This document shows, piece by piece, positions 50,671 through 61,570 of a stretch of 64,000 nt of DNA. The translations under genes and the position numbers were made by a program. The DNA is from Amblyornis subalaris. Its lineage: Eukaryota; Chordata; Aves; Passeriformes; Ptilonorhynchidae. The notes beneath the pieces are model-generated. The model did no database searches. It worked only from the letters and a program-made list of their open reading frames with translations, and was not told where the DNA came from. Numbering within the stretch: the first letter of the stretch is position 1; every line of letters begins with the position of its first letter. The DNA is taken from assembly GCA_018881555.1 (NCBI GenBank), contig JACAXG010000014.1, forward strand, positions 10,845,803 to 10,909,802. Reading direction: 5' to 3'.

Positions 50671-50683
50671 TTTGTTTTTTAAG

Positions 50684-50812
50684 GTTTGTAGAAACTCCGA
50701 GCCCCTTCTCCTGGAAGGAGAGTTACTACCGATCAGCCATGTCCCAGAGCTCTCAGCCCAGGGAATTCCTCAGCCCAGAGGTAATCCAGCATATCTGGGA
50801 CTTCCTGGAACA
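50684..50812 (+). CDS. TP63: TP63 coding exon 2 (transactivation domain)
   Basis: This 129-nt exon encodes residues 21-63 and two bases of codon 64 of the long TA isoform. It completes the N-terminal extension ([17 protein letters not shown]) and contains Met40 (ATG 50739-50741), the start used for the classical TAp63 numbering. It then encodes the transactivation helix [12 protein letters not shown]. This helix binds p300/CBP-type coactivators and MDM2-family proteins, and in TAp63-alpha it takes part in autoinhibition. The F-W-L triad of p63 (Phe16, Trp20, Leu23 in classical numbering) is here Ile16, Trp20, Leu23, from an ATC codon at 50784-50786. The acceptor is aag/G after the long T tract and the donor is CA/gtaagt. 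Phases match exons 1 and 3. Confidence 0.97.
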
Positions 50813-51503
50813 GTAAGTAGCCCTTATGTGAAACATATGGAAGGTGTTTTAGGACAGCATGCCTCTATAATCAGGCTGCTCAAGGGATTGATGCTGGGGG
50901 TTTTGGAGTCTTGTGTACTTGCTGGTTAGATATGGATGTGATGATTAGATGTGTTAGTCTGTGGCGACCGACAGCTCTTGAGCTCCCAGGAGGTTCTACA
51001 CCCAGGCTCTGACGACCAAATGCAGTGACACTGACTCTTTCCCAGGCCTCTGGTGGCTGAGCTGGCTGCTTCCTAGGTTGCCTAAGGCACATCAGCATGT
51101 TTTCCCCTTGCCGATGCCAGGGAGGGAGAGGAGGTGAAGATGGTGCAGAGTTCACCCTGTCAGATCCATTGAAAGAAATGGCTCTGTTCCCATTCCTGAC
51201 TTGCCATGACTGATGCTGAAACAGTCACTGCTATAAATCCTCCATGAGTTATATCTTTCAGTGATGTGACACCTGTGCTCTTACCTAAGAGCAAGTGAAA
51301 TGTCCCTCCAGGCCCTGTCCTGCTCGGGGGCTGCTGTAGTACAGTGGGTGAGGAGGTGGTTGTTCGTAAGTAATCCCTTGCTTTGTCATGAGACTGGCTT
51401 GCGGTGATGCCGAAGTCCTGGGCACAGGGGAAGGGCGAGGAAGGTGGGCTGGTGGAGAACAGAACCTGGCCAATTTTAACTTCATTACTGTATTCTTTTT
51501 CAG
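50813..51503 (+). other. TP63: TP63 intron 2 (691 bp)
   Basis: The intron starts gtaagtag and ends ttcttttcag with a conventional polypyrimidine tract, in contrast to intron 1. Nothing else is recognisable within it. Confidence 0.95.
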
Positions 51504-51636
51504 GCCAATATGCTCAGTTCAGCCAATCGATTTAAACTTCATCGATGGCCCATCTGAAAATGGCTCCACAAATAAAATTGAGATCAGCATGGATTGTGTC
51601 CGGGTGCAGGACACGGAACTGAATGACCCAATGTGG
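51504..51636 (+). CDS. TP63: TP63 coding exon 3
   Basis: This 133-nt exon encodes the rest of codon 64 through codon 108, beginning [12 protein letters not shown] and ending with the conserved DPMW. It connects the transactivation helix to the region before the DNA-binding domain, and contains the well conserved NKIEISMDC segment. The acceptor is ttcttttcag/G and the donor is GG/gtgagt. The exon ends in phase 0, as vertebrate p63 does here, so that both exon 3 and the delta-N first exon can join exon 4. Substitutions relative to the mammalian protein as I remember it are conservative and clustered in the acidic/serine part. Confidence 0.97.
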
Positions 51637-53302
51637 GTGAGTAGTGAGAACAACCTTCTTAAGCTTTGGGGGCAGATGGGGAGGTTTTGCAGGAGGTATT
51701 CCAGCTNTGTTGCCCCAGGGCCATCTTCCCACCTTGGCTGGCTCCTGCAGCAATGGCAGGAGAGAGGGAGGAGAGCTGAGGAGTCTCTTGCACAGTCTAC
51801 TCAACCATCCCTGCACCCTCTGTGCTTAGAGCTAGTTTATGTGACCTCAGGGTTAAAATAGTTTGGATTCTGGGCACAGTTGCAATTTTGCTGCCCAAGG
51901 CCAGAGGTTCTTCACTGTTTTTTTTCTTCTCTTGAGGGTCATATGTGAATGAAAGCTTGTTTTCAGACCATGGTTGGGGTGGTTTTCCCTCCTGTTTCTT
52001 CAGACCAGAGAGTGTTTGTAATGAGTCTTGGCCATGGGTGTCTCAGGGATATGGCTCAAGACTGGAATGCAGATGAGGCACTGGTGGTTGCTGGTTCATT
52101 GCCTTTGGCACAGAGTGGCTCTTTCTTAGCAATAGCTCTACTGAAGAAGCCAGGTGCTATTCTTGCAGGCTGGAGCAGGAGGTGTTTCAGGATTTTGAGT
52201 TGCTCACGTCCTGTTTCTGTTCTTCCGGGGCTTTGTGTACTTTGGGGTAAAAAGAAATTGTCGTTTGAAATTTGTGTTGGTGTCTGTAAATTTTCTCATT
52301 GTACTGTTTCCATCCTGAGTAGCCGTTGTCGTTTAACTCCCTGGCTAATNAACCACAGTTTTTAATGTGCCCAGCGATGGTGTGTTGGCAATCCATCCTG
52401 GTAGTGTTTGTAACCTGGAGGATCGTGTCTGCAAGGAAAGAGCTCCTGGGTCATTCTGGTTGTATTTCTTGGTGACAGGAGGTTTGACCTGTCAGTGCTG
52501 CTCTGGTGTGACTGCTGGGGAGGCTGCAGTCCTCTTCCTTTCCAGGAAAGTTTTAAAGGTTAAAAAGCCAATTTGAGGTTGGGTATGTGCTCAGCTAATG
52601 TGTTGAAGCTAATCCAAGTGCACAAGGAAAGTTGACTGATATCAAGTTTTTCGATTCTGCATTTGGTGGGGCATGGAGGGGTGGGATGTAAGCCTTCCAT
52701 CAGCATCTGTTTCTCAGCTTTTTCCACCACTATAGCACAGCTCCAGTAAAATGGTGTCCAAAAGATTCTGCATGTTTACAGGGGCTTCTGATTTTTGAAG
52801 TGGGTAGTAATGGTCTGTTTGAACCATGTCCTCTTAAAAAACAATCTCCAACGGTTTAAAGGTCATCAGCAGAAACTTTGGTCCTTCCATGCTCAAATCT
52901 GGACTTGTGGGATTGAGCCCTAGCTCACTTGCCCATCGCTGGTTCCTGCAAGCTGTCTGCAGGGCACTGTAGTGGCTGATGGGCTCACTGAAGGCCTGTT
53001 CAGAGTCTCCCTCTCCTGTCAGTGGTGCAATGAATCATGAATGGAAAGTCCCTTCCCCTTGTTCTCTCTGAGCACTGCTGAAGTTAGTGCTGATGCCTGG
53101 GAAGGGGACAAGCAGCTTTCTCTAAGCAATTACCTCTTGCTTTGGGTTTGATCCCAGCCTTGCAGGAGGCATTTCTGGAGAGGCCAAGCTGCAGGGTGAC
53201 TTCTTTTTAAGAAATGTTTTTCACTGATGTGACAAGCTGAAGGGGGAGCAGGGAAATTCCATCCCATCCTCACCCTTACTGTAAGGCAGCAGCTCAGAGT
53301 AC

Positions 53303-53322
53303 ATTAATGTATGTACATTAAT
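53303..53322. repeat. 20-bp inverted repeat (9-bp arms)
   Basis: ATTAATGTA (53303-53311) and TACATTAAT (53314-53322) are exact reverse complements with a 2-nt spacer. The site also carries ACATTAAT as a direct repeat 14 nt apart. It is an AT-rich palindrome with possible homeodomain dimer sites. Confidence 0.8.
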
Positions 53323-56300
53323 AAATGTTCCAGTTTGTCTTCGGTGGAAGACAGCACCTTCTCTCAGTTGAATGCTGGACAAAAGCCTTCACAAAGCAAA
53401 ATATGCATTGCAAACNTGTGCAAACAGCCCGTCTTTTAAAACGAGGAAAGCTCTTTTTACTCCCCTTACCACCACCACCACCTCCCTATAAATTTGCAAA
53501 CATCCCTGACAGGTGACAACTCCCCTTGCAGAGAAGTCTGTGTTTGCTTTGCTGTTTCTGGGGCTCGCAGCGGCTGCAGCTTTCGTTGGCAGAGAATGTG
53601 TAGCCTGGGGCAAGGTGTTTGCTTTAATCTGAAATACCTTACAACTCTCTTCCCCTCCAGCTTCTCTTTTCCTTTGGATAGCTGCGGGGCACGAGCTTCC
53701 CTTGCACCTGTCTCTCCTGTAACCTCAGCCATGTCACTTCTAGACACGAGGTGCTGCACGCAGCTGATTGCAGCAAAGGGTTGAAGAGGGCAGATAAACA
53801 CAAAGGAATGCAGCAGAAACAGAGGGGCCCTGGGAGATGAGCACTGAGATCAAGGCAGAGTACTTTATAGAATTACATTTGTCTTAGGACAACAGCAAGG
53901 CCAGCTTTTCTCCAAAATGTATCACCATGTGAGATTTAAATGGGTGCAAAGCAATTAAGAGTGGTTTATTTAAAGCCATTTGTCCCTGTGTGGACTTTAA
54001 GGCAATCCCAATCAGCCTTTAAAATAAGCTCTGCACATTCTTGCAATTTACAGCTGAAAAATGAAACTTTAAGTCTTAAAAGATGTCCACCCTTGATCCC
54101 AAGAGTTGCATTGGTGTGACCTGTGATTTGTATTTTTTTTTCTTATTTTAATTATTATTTAACTTTTGCGGGTTAGTTGCTTGTTCACAACAGAGCTGGC
54201 AATGGGGAAGGAGCTACAGTGCCTGAAGAAACTATCCCGCCAGTGGGCTGGACAATGAGCACAAGTCCTGCCCTCCTGAACACCCATGAGTTGTGTTCAT
54301 TACCTTGAAAATGCAACTGTCTGGGGAGAGAGCTGAGGAAGAAGGTTGGGTGATGCAGAAACCCGTCTTGTCTGGGCTACAGCCCAGGTCTTGCTGAGCC
54401 AAGACCTTGCAGTTCTCACACACTTGTTTTTAAGGAAGAAATACTCTTCCTGTGCCCGTATAAGAAAGGGGTAAGAGATACTGGTGATCTGCACTGCCTT
54501 GGGATGAAAAGATCTGGGGGGGCCAGGAAGAGGGTTTGTGGGTCTGGTGTAACATTAGATGGTCAGCAACCTTCCCCACTGTGTGCCTTGTGACCGGCTC
54601 TTTCACAATGTCCTGGGTGACCCATCCTGGCTGTCGGCCATTCCCCTTCCTTTCCCCTGGTGTGAACCACAGGCAGACTGGGAAACCCCAGCAAAGATCT
54701 GCCTTCTTTGCATAACCAGAGTGAAGTGCTGGTGGTCCCTTTGGGCGTGGGGAACATTTAGTTTCTGCCATGGCCCTGGTGTGGGAAGGAGCTGTGGATG
54801 CCCAGGAAGGTAAGTTGAATGTGTGTCCTTTGTGGGCCTCCTGCCATTCCTTAGGTGCACCAAAGAAGGTGCTCCACAGCCTCAACTCTGATCAAGGATG
54901 TGCAGCAGCTGTGAGGTGTGGTGGGGTGGTGTCTGGCTCCCTGCATCCAGGAGGAACACGAGTTGCAAAGCCTATATCCTGCAGTGCTAGAAATCAGGTA
55001 ATGTTACAGCAATTTTATATTTGTGTCTGACTGGTTAACTGCCCTGGAGAAACAGGGAGGAGGGGTCTGGAGATCTCTCTCTAGGAGTGGGTGTGTGGCA
55101 GTGCAATAACGCCTGTGTTGCCCTGGAGCCCTCTTAGTGTTGTCAGCCTGCCTTACCAGGTACAAAATTGCTTTCCTTTGCCATCCCTTAAATGTTCTGT
55201 AGACTGCTCACTGATGCTAAGAGATGCAGGTCTGGACCCAAACAAGACAGCTTTGGGCTACAGACTTAAGTGAGACCGTCCTGATGTAAAAGTGTTATTT
55301 GAGTGGTTTGCAGTCTCTAAGTCTTCTGCCACCTCCATCCCAGGGCTGTGTGTCCAGGGCTCTGGGGACCTTGTTGGCAGGAGCTGGAGTGCTGTCCCCG
55401 GGGATGCAGCAGCTCATCCCCCTCCCCCTGTGCATACCTCCCTTTCATGCCCCTGAGCGAGCCGTCCTCCCGCAGCCCCTTGCCTAACCAGTTCAGCGGA
55501 ATGCCTGCTCCCCAGACAGTGCCGTGGTCAGAGTTTTCTTAACCTGGATCCATCCCTCCCCATAAAAGGCAGAGAAAATTCCTTCCCTTTTTTTTTTTTT
55601 CCTTTTCTTTTTTTTTTATTTATTTGTTCTTTCTCATCTTCTGCAAATAATCGTAGGGGTTTGCTGTGTGTGGCTCGATTAGGCACTGCTGAGCAGCCTG
55701 TGGGGTGGGTTTCTGCCCTGGGGATGGTGGTGTGTATAGGGCTGTGTCCTTTTGGGTTTGGGTAATCAGCTTTATGGGCTGTGGGTGTCCCAAGCCTGGT
55801 AGCTACAGAAATTTCAGAAGTGCAACACGTGTTTTGTAGTTTTAACAGTGAGAGCTTCAGCTCTGTGATTTCTGCTGTTCTCCTTTATGCATAGAGGTGG
55901 TGATAACAGTGGGCTGTAGGATAGACTGGATGCATCCCATGTAGGAAATGGACATGTCGAGGCTCTCAGCCTCAGCTGTCTTACCAAGGACACATCTCAG
56001 AGTTGGTATTTGATACTTCTCAATAAAAACAAGAAACCTTTCCCGTATTTAATCTGCTGTAGGCTCATGAAGGAGCCACCCAAGCCACCTTGCACAGGAT
56101 ACCTTCCCATGCTGCAGCCCAGCAAGCTGTACAGGAGCTACTCTGGCCCAGGGTGGCTGCCGGCTCTCTTGTGCATGCTCTCAGCCTTGGCACCATGTAA
56201 ATCAGTGCATTAATTCATATTTGGTGCACTGAATTCCTGGGTCTCGATCACCTGGGAGCTGTGGTCAGGATCAGATGTGCAACAATACAATGGACAGACA

Positions 56301-57142
56301 CAAAAAAAACCCTGCCTGACTGTCCAGGACTTCTGTTGCATCCTGTCCACTGCTTTATCATTAAAGCTCAGGCTCTAAACTCTGTTAATTTTAACTGCTT
56401 CCTTAAAAGTGTTTTTCTGGGTCAGGAGAAGAGAACTCCACTTGTTGCAAGGTAATGGCTGAAGAAGCAGATGAAAGCTGGTTAAGGGGTGGTGGAACCG
56501 TGGGATGGGAAGGATGTTCCTGTGTACCCACAGCAGGGCGGGGAGCTGATGCGGTGAGCAGTGCAGGAATAGTGCTCGGTGCAGGGACTGACTAAGGCAT
56601 GGTGTGCGCTGCCACGGGCTCTGGCAGGTGCCACAGCCCTGCTTTTTGTTGGGAAATGGTTTTGCACCTGGAAGATAAGGCTGATTGATAAATAGATGCA
56701 GCAAGGTGGGTTGTGTGGCCATCTGTTTCCATGCCTAAGTATTCCTGGATTGACCATAGGAAGGAAGGACTTTGTACAGCACAGGGATGTGATCAAAGCT
56801 TTTATTACTGTCTGGTTTTTGTTTCAGAGAGTTTGAGGCTTGCCAAGTTTCTCTTCTTTGTGGTTATTTATTCGTTCCATAGCTGTGCAAAGAAAGTCGA
56901 GATTATGCAAAGGCATTTCCATAATGAGCAAATGCATTATTCTGTTGGAAGCTTCCCTCCAGCACCTCTCTTGTTTGCAGTTAAACTGAGAAGCTCTCCT
57001 AATTTAGGCTTGGCTTTGTAATCCTGCTAGATGTTTAATCTTCTGCAGTGCAGGTCCCTCCAAATGATCTAATCATCACATGTAGGGCTGCAGATCCAAA
57101 TCTAGAAATGGTCGATTTTTTTCAGAAAAGAATGAATGTAAA

Positions 57143-57160
57143 GAATGTATCTATACATTC
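57143..57160. repeat. 18-bp inverted repeat with GAATGT words
   Basis: GAATGTAT (57143-57150) and ATACATTC (57153-57160) are exact reverse complements with a 2-nt spacer. Another GAATGTA occurs just upstream at 57134-57140. GAATGT resembles the core recognised by TEAD factors, but the flanking bases are not an ideal match. Confidence 0.75.
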
Positions 57161-58599
57161 AGGTTGGCTGAAGCCTGAAGACTTCTCTTGTCAAGTGTGT
57201 AGCAGGGCTCTAAAGACATACTTATGTTTCTTTAAAATAATTTTTCCCTAGCTCCCTTTCCTGTGCTATTTGGCCCTCGTTCTGGCTGCAGACCAGGGAT
57301 GGCTGCATTTTTCCTTGTAGGAATGCAGCCAGTTGATGAGTATCCTTACACCGAGTGTTTTATTTTTAATGTCAGTTCCCAGGATTCTCAATGGTACTGA
57401 AGAAAACTAATGGGTGATATGTCTGCTGTGTGATCATTTTGGAATATTTAAAATTCCTTTAAATATTTCTTCCCTTTCAGCATTTTGGGAAGGAATAAAC
57501 TAATTTTAAGGTGAAAAGCACAAACCTATGGGGAGAGAGTCACGTGTGAGATGGCGTGTTTCAGGAGGGGTGGCTTTAACTCCCCAGCTCTATTGCTGCG
57601 AGCACCTGAAGTGGAAGAGTGTGGGAAGAGTGTTGTGATTGGAGACCTGTCATCTGCCTATATGCAAATGCCTCCAAACAAAAGAAGCAGTCACTTCAGA
57701 AAACATTTTCCTCAAGCAGCTAGGCCTGCCTCCAGAGGTTTCCATGGTGCTACACGTGCTGCTTGAGCAAGTATGGAGCAATAATGCATTAGTGCTTATT
57801 TTACATTTTTAAAAGGTCTGCACAAACACATAATTAAAAAGCATCTTGATCTTGAAGCAATAGATGGTAGGCACTTTTGCCTCTGGAGCAAGGTTTATGC
57901 TGTCTTGATGGGAACTTGACTTGTGTTTGTATCTAGTTGATAGGATCCTCTTTCCTTTTTCCCCAAAGTTCACCTTCCTCTGGACTTTCTGTTTGTTTTG
58001 TGGTGTTTGTTTTGTTGGGGTTTTTTTTCCCTAACCCAAATTGCTTGAAGAAGGAAAATAAGGTCCTTTTCTCTTATTAGCTGGAAGTAGAGTGATCAGT
58101 TGAGCTGTCCATATCCAGCCAGATTAAAACTTTACAGATCTTTGTGGGATGAGATGGATGGAGGATGGAGAGCACCTCACAGTGTTTCAAGCTGCAGAGC
58201 TGACTGTGCCAGGGAGGGGTTTCTCCTTTCTGGCCAAGACAAACCTGGAACACAGCCCTGGGAGTGTCCTGCTCCCCTTCCTTGTCCAACACAGCCAAAG
58301 TGTCTGTGCTCCAGCAAGCTGTGGGGTGTAGGTTTTGTTTTAAAAGTCATCTCTTGCATTAATTTGGATTCTTGCTTTGAAGAGAGTCTTAGGCATCCAA
58401 AGTCTCACTGTATATGTTGCTTTGTGGTTCTGCAGATTCTGCCCACAGTCCTCTTAATGACTATTATTTTTTTCCTCCACTATTTCATGAGGAGACTTTT
58501 GGACTAGCTAATGTTTTCTACTGAATGTCTCTACCATCTGCTTTCCACCTCACTGTCATTGATTTGATAGCACTGAAATTAATGTGGGAGTGAATTGTC

Positions 58600-58800
58600 A
58601 GGCAGTCACAAAAAATTAAATCAGTCTCTGTGAAGCGTAGATTAAGGAGTGGTTTGTGGCCTGGGTTCGTTTGCTCGCTGCTGACTGAACTCTTTGCTAA
58701 TCAGCATCTGAATTTGCAGAGATTAATGAAAGATCAAAGGAGTTTTCAGTAACAAATGTAACTGTCACTCTAAAAGCATGGATTTTTATCTCCAGCCTGC
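58600..58800. promoter_or_regulatory. Candidate intronic enhancer with TCF/LEF motif
   Basis: This repeat-free block contains AGATCAAAGG (58731-58740), a full TCF/LEF consensus, with GATTAATG immediately before it and CTAATCAGC near 58698. TP63 is a known target of developmental signalling, so a Wnt-responsive element would be plausible, but only motif evidence is available. Confidence 0.25.
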
Positions 58801-59856
58801 TTAAACAGAAGGAAAAGGTACCCTGAAGTGCTCTTATTTCTCCTTGAGAGCATGGATGGTTATGATGGACCTATGGTGATGTCCAGACTGGACTAAAATC
58901 AAACAAGTCTGAAACAAAAGTGATCAGTCTTCTGGGGAAGACCAGCACTGCAAAATGCAACATTTCTTCATAGGAAACAAGACATAAACAGGCTTCCTGG
59001 CTGCCTCGGGAGGTGTGTTGTACTCCAGAGCTCCTGGGCAGTATCGGGTAACTGCAGTGTGTTAATAGAAATGTGAATGGCCATTGGTTGCAGGGTCAGG
59101 GTGTAACCAGAGGTNTGGAAGACTGTTCTCAAATTATTGCAAACGGGTAGCTTTCTGTTAAATACTGGATTATTTTAAAAGGCCTTGGGTGGGAGGGAGT
59201 TGGCAGTGGAGCAGAGGCTGGTTGAAAAGAGCTGCTGTGATTGTGCACTTACAAACAGTTGTGCATTTCATGAGAGCAATCTGTAGTTTATACAAGATAA
59301 GGGAAGAACACTTTCTTTTCAGCTGCTTGTGCAAGAACAGCCCTGGTCTGTCAACAGTTGCTTCTCTCTCTAATTGAAAACAAAAGCCCTGTAATCTGTC
59401 GCTATCTCCTTCTCCCTTTCCCTGGCTAGAGCACTTGGTCTCTGGGATGCAGGTTTGTGCCATGACCCTCCCCTACCTCCAGCTGGAGGGATGGGACTGT
59501 TTATGCCAATCAGGAGCAATTTTCATGAATTTTCTTGTGTAACTTCCTCTCTATTAACTTTTGGAAAATATTTTATAAATATGAGGGGTTGGGGGGGATG
59601 TCAGCCATGCTGTGCTGAGGATCCAAACAGCCTCATGAGGCAGAAATGCAGTTTGAATGTTGAGGGTTGCTACTCCAACAGAACTGCCCTGGCTTGAACC
59701 CCCCAAGTCCCCTGGTCACATCTCCATGCATGAGAATCTACTGACCCATGGTTTTGCTTTCACGAGTGCAAAAGTGTCTGCTCAAGTGTCTGCTGGCCAG
59801 TGGTTTTGTGGGCTTATTTGTTGCCTTGCCAAGATGTGTCCAGACAGTTTTACCTC

Positions 59857-59875
59857 TTTTTTTTTTTTTTTTTTT
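59857..59875. repeat. T homopolymer, 19 nt
   Basis: A run of 19 T flanked by tacctc and aagtg in TP63 intron 3. Simple sequence, with no attached retroposon body recognised. Confidence 0.9.
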
Positions 59876-61139
59876 AAGTGAAAGCAACTGTTGTTTAAAA
59901 AGAATCGCTAGAGTACACTAAAAGTGGGAAACTTAGATAAAAAGAGCACCAGCAATGAACAAAACCACCTTTTTGATAAATTATCTGTATGCTTTGTCTG
60001 CCTCCTACGTTGTACACCAGCTGCGGGTAGTGAGTCACTGCTGGCACTTCGGTGGGAATGACCCGTGATGGGGTTGCAGGGTTTTTGGTTGTGCAGATGG
60101 TAGGGAAGGTGTAGGGACCTTGCATCACCTTGGCTGGAGAGCTGGATCTCTCCGGGGGAGTGTCTTGCTCTCATTAAATGGAGCTCGGCAGCCGCAGGGC
60201 AGAGTCCCCAGGGGCTGCGTGCGCCCTTCCTGAACTAATATTGCACAGTGGTTGTGAAGGGAACTGGTTTTGTTTCACAATTCCTTTCCACCTTCCCTCT
60301 CCCTGCTCTCCCCCCATGTAGTGTTATCTCCTGACACGATGCCATTAACTCTCTAATTAGCCCTAGGGGTGTTCTGAGGGAGATAACGAGACTGTAGGAG
60401 CTCAAATAAGCAGCGTGCGCAGATGTTTACCCAGGGTCGGAGGGCAGGGCTGTTGTGACAGGCGATTGCCTTGGGGAGGGCATGTTCCTTGGGAAGGAGA
60501 AGCCGACCTGCACCGTGGGCAGAGGTAGGACCTGGGCTCTCCTCCTGCCTTTGGCAAGTCCATCTATATACCCTGCACTTTTAAAATGAGGAAAAAAATG
60601 CAATTAGGAGTCCTTGGAAGAAGGGCTTGATCCTCAGTACTAAACACTTGCAGACAGGACACGTTTCTAACTTGAAGGTTCATACATTTGAGTGCGTTCA
60701 AAGGAATTTCTGGGCTTCTGACCTGTGCCTAGGTCAGTGGTGAGGGAGCCAGGAGGGGTGCATCTATGCTCCTGGGTGCAGCAGAGAGGTTATTCTGAGA
60801 GTCGGGGGTGCCTGGTCCCTCTCTTGCATGTGGATCAGCTGCAGTTCCATGTGGTGCTCTGGAGCAGCCTGCCTGGGATGCACACAAGGCTGTAGCCAGT
60901 CAGCAGCAAGTAGGATGCTGCCTTTTCTAACTCATCTTTTTTTTTATTATTATTCTGTCTTGCCATAAATGGTTGGATAAAAAAAAAAAAGAGGAAAGTC
61001 CCTGTTTCAGGGACTGGGTTGTTTTTCCCTTTCTTCCTTGTGGTTTGAGCAATGAAGACCAGCCCTGCATGAGTTTTCAAGAAGGCAGGTTGACTTTTGC
61101 ATTTTTTTAAAAGTATTTTCTTTTTGCTCTTTAACCTGG

Positions 61140-61570
61140 CTGCCTGCTATCGCAGAGTATCACATCTGTCCCTGTAAAATCTTCACTGGAAAGATTGTCA
61201 AAGCCAATTGGCAGAGGCTTGTTTTTTGAGCATTCAGCAGTTATTCAGATGTGACCCAAAAAAAAAAATCCACCAAAAACTATGTTCTATTTTTTCCCTC
61301 CTCCTTCTGTTATCTCAGTCCTAATTTGTAAACATTTCAGAGTTAAGTGAATGTCACAGTCCGTGGTGATGCGGTCGATCCAGATGCTATTTTTATATGA
61401 GTGGAGAGGTCTGAGCAGATTTTTTTTTCTTTGATCTGCAGGAAATTCTGCATGAACCGCCTAATATGCAGGCAGGTGTGCACACGCACCTCCCCCTTCT
61501 ACAAGAAATTACACAATCTCCAATTAACACTGCAGTTGTGGTAATGACATTTTTAATTGTCGCGATTTTG
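61140..61570. promoter_or_regulatory. Candidate conserved non-coding element in intron 3
   Basis: This is a complex, mostly repeat-free block (apart from an A run near 61258) with several factor-type words: GCCAATTGGC-like sequence near 61203, CAATTAAC near 61521 and a RUNX word TGTGGT at 61537-61542. Unusual CpG-containing words (tcgcgattttgcgcgcc, near 61560) sit in AT-rich context. It looks like enhancer DNA, and conservation is untested. Confidence 0.25.

Larger units (their letters stand above)
30607..50683 (+). other. TP63: TP63 intron 1 (about 20.1 kb)
   Basis: This intron lies between exon 1 (donor gtgagt) and exon 2 (acceptor aag/G). It contains a CpG-rich patch (31630-31990), a candidate regulatory block (31120-31330), a hairpin at 33195-33220, GT-rich low-complexity DNA at 46241-46282 and a 39-bp tandem array (46543-46677). 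It ends in a T-homopolymer of about 100 nt. I found no additional exon, tRNA or mobile element in it. The open frames at 35.4-35.9 kb (- strand) and 46.3-46.9 kb (+ strand) carry no recognisable domain. Confidence 0.9.

Noticed and set aside
50369..50929. Open frame of 186 codons containing a long poly-Phe stretch
   Set aside because: It is the T homopolymer read as Phe codons, joined to exon 2 sequence. The real coding part is only the spliced exon 50684-50812.
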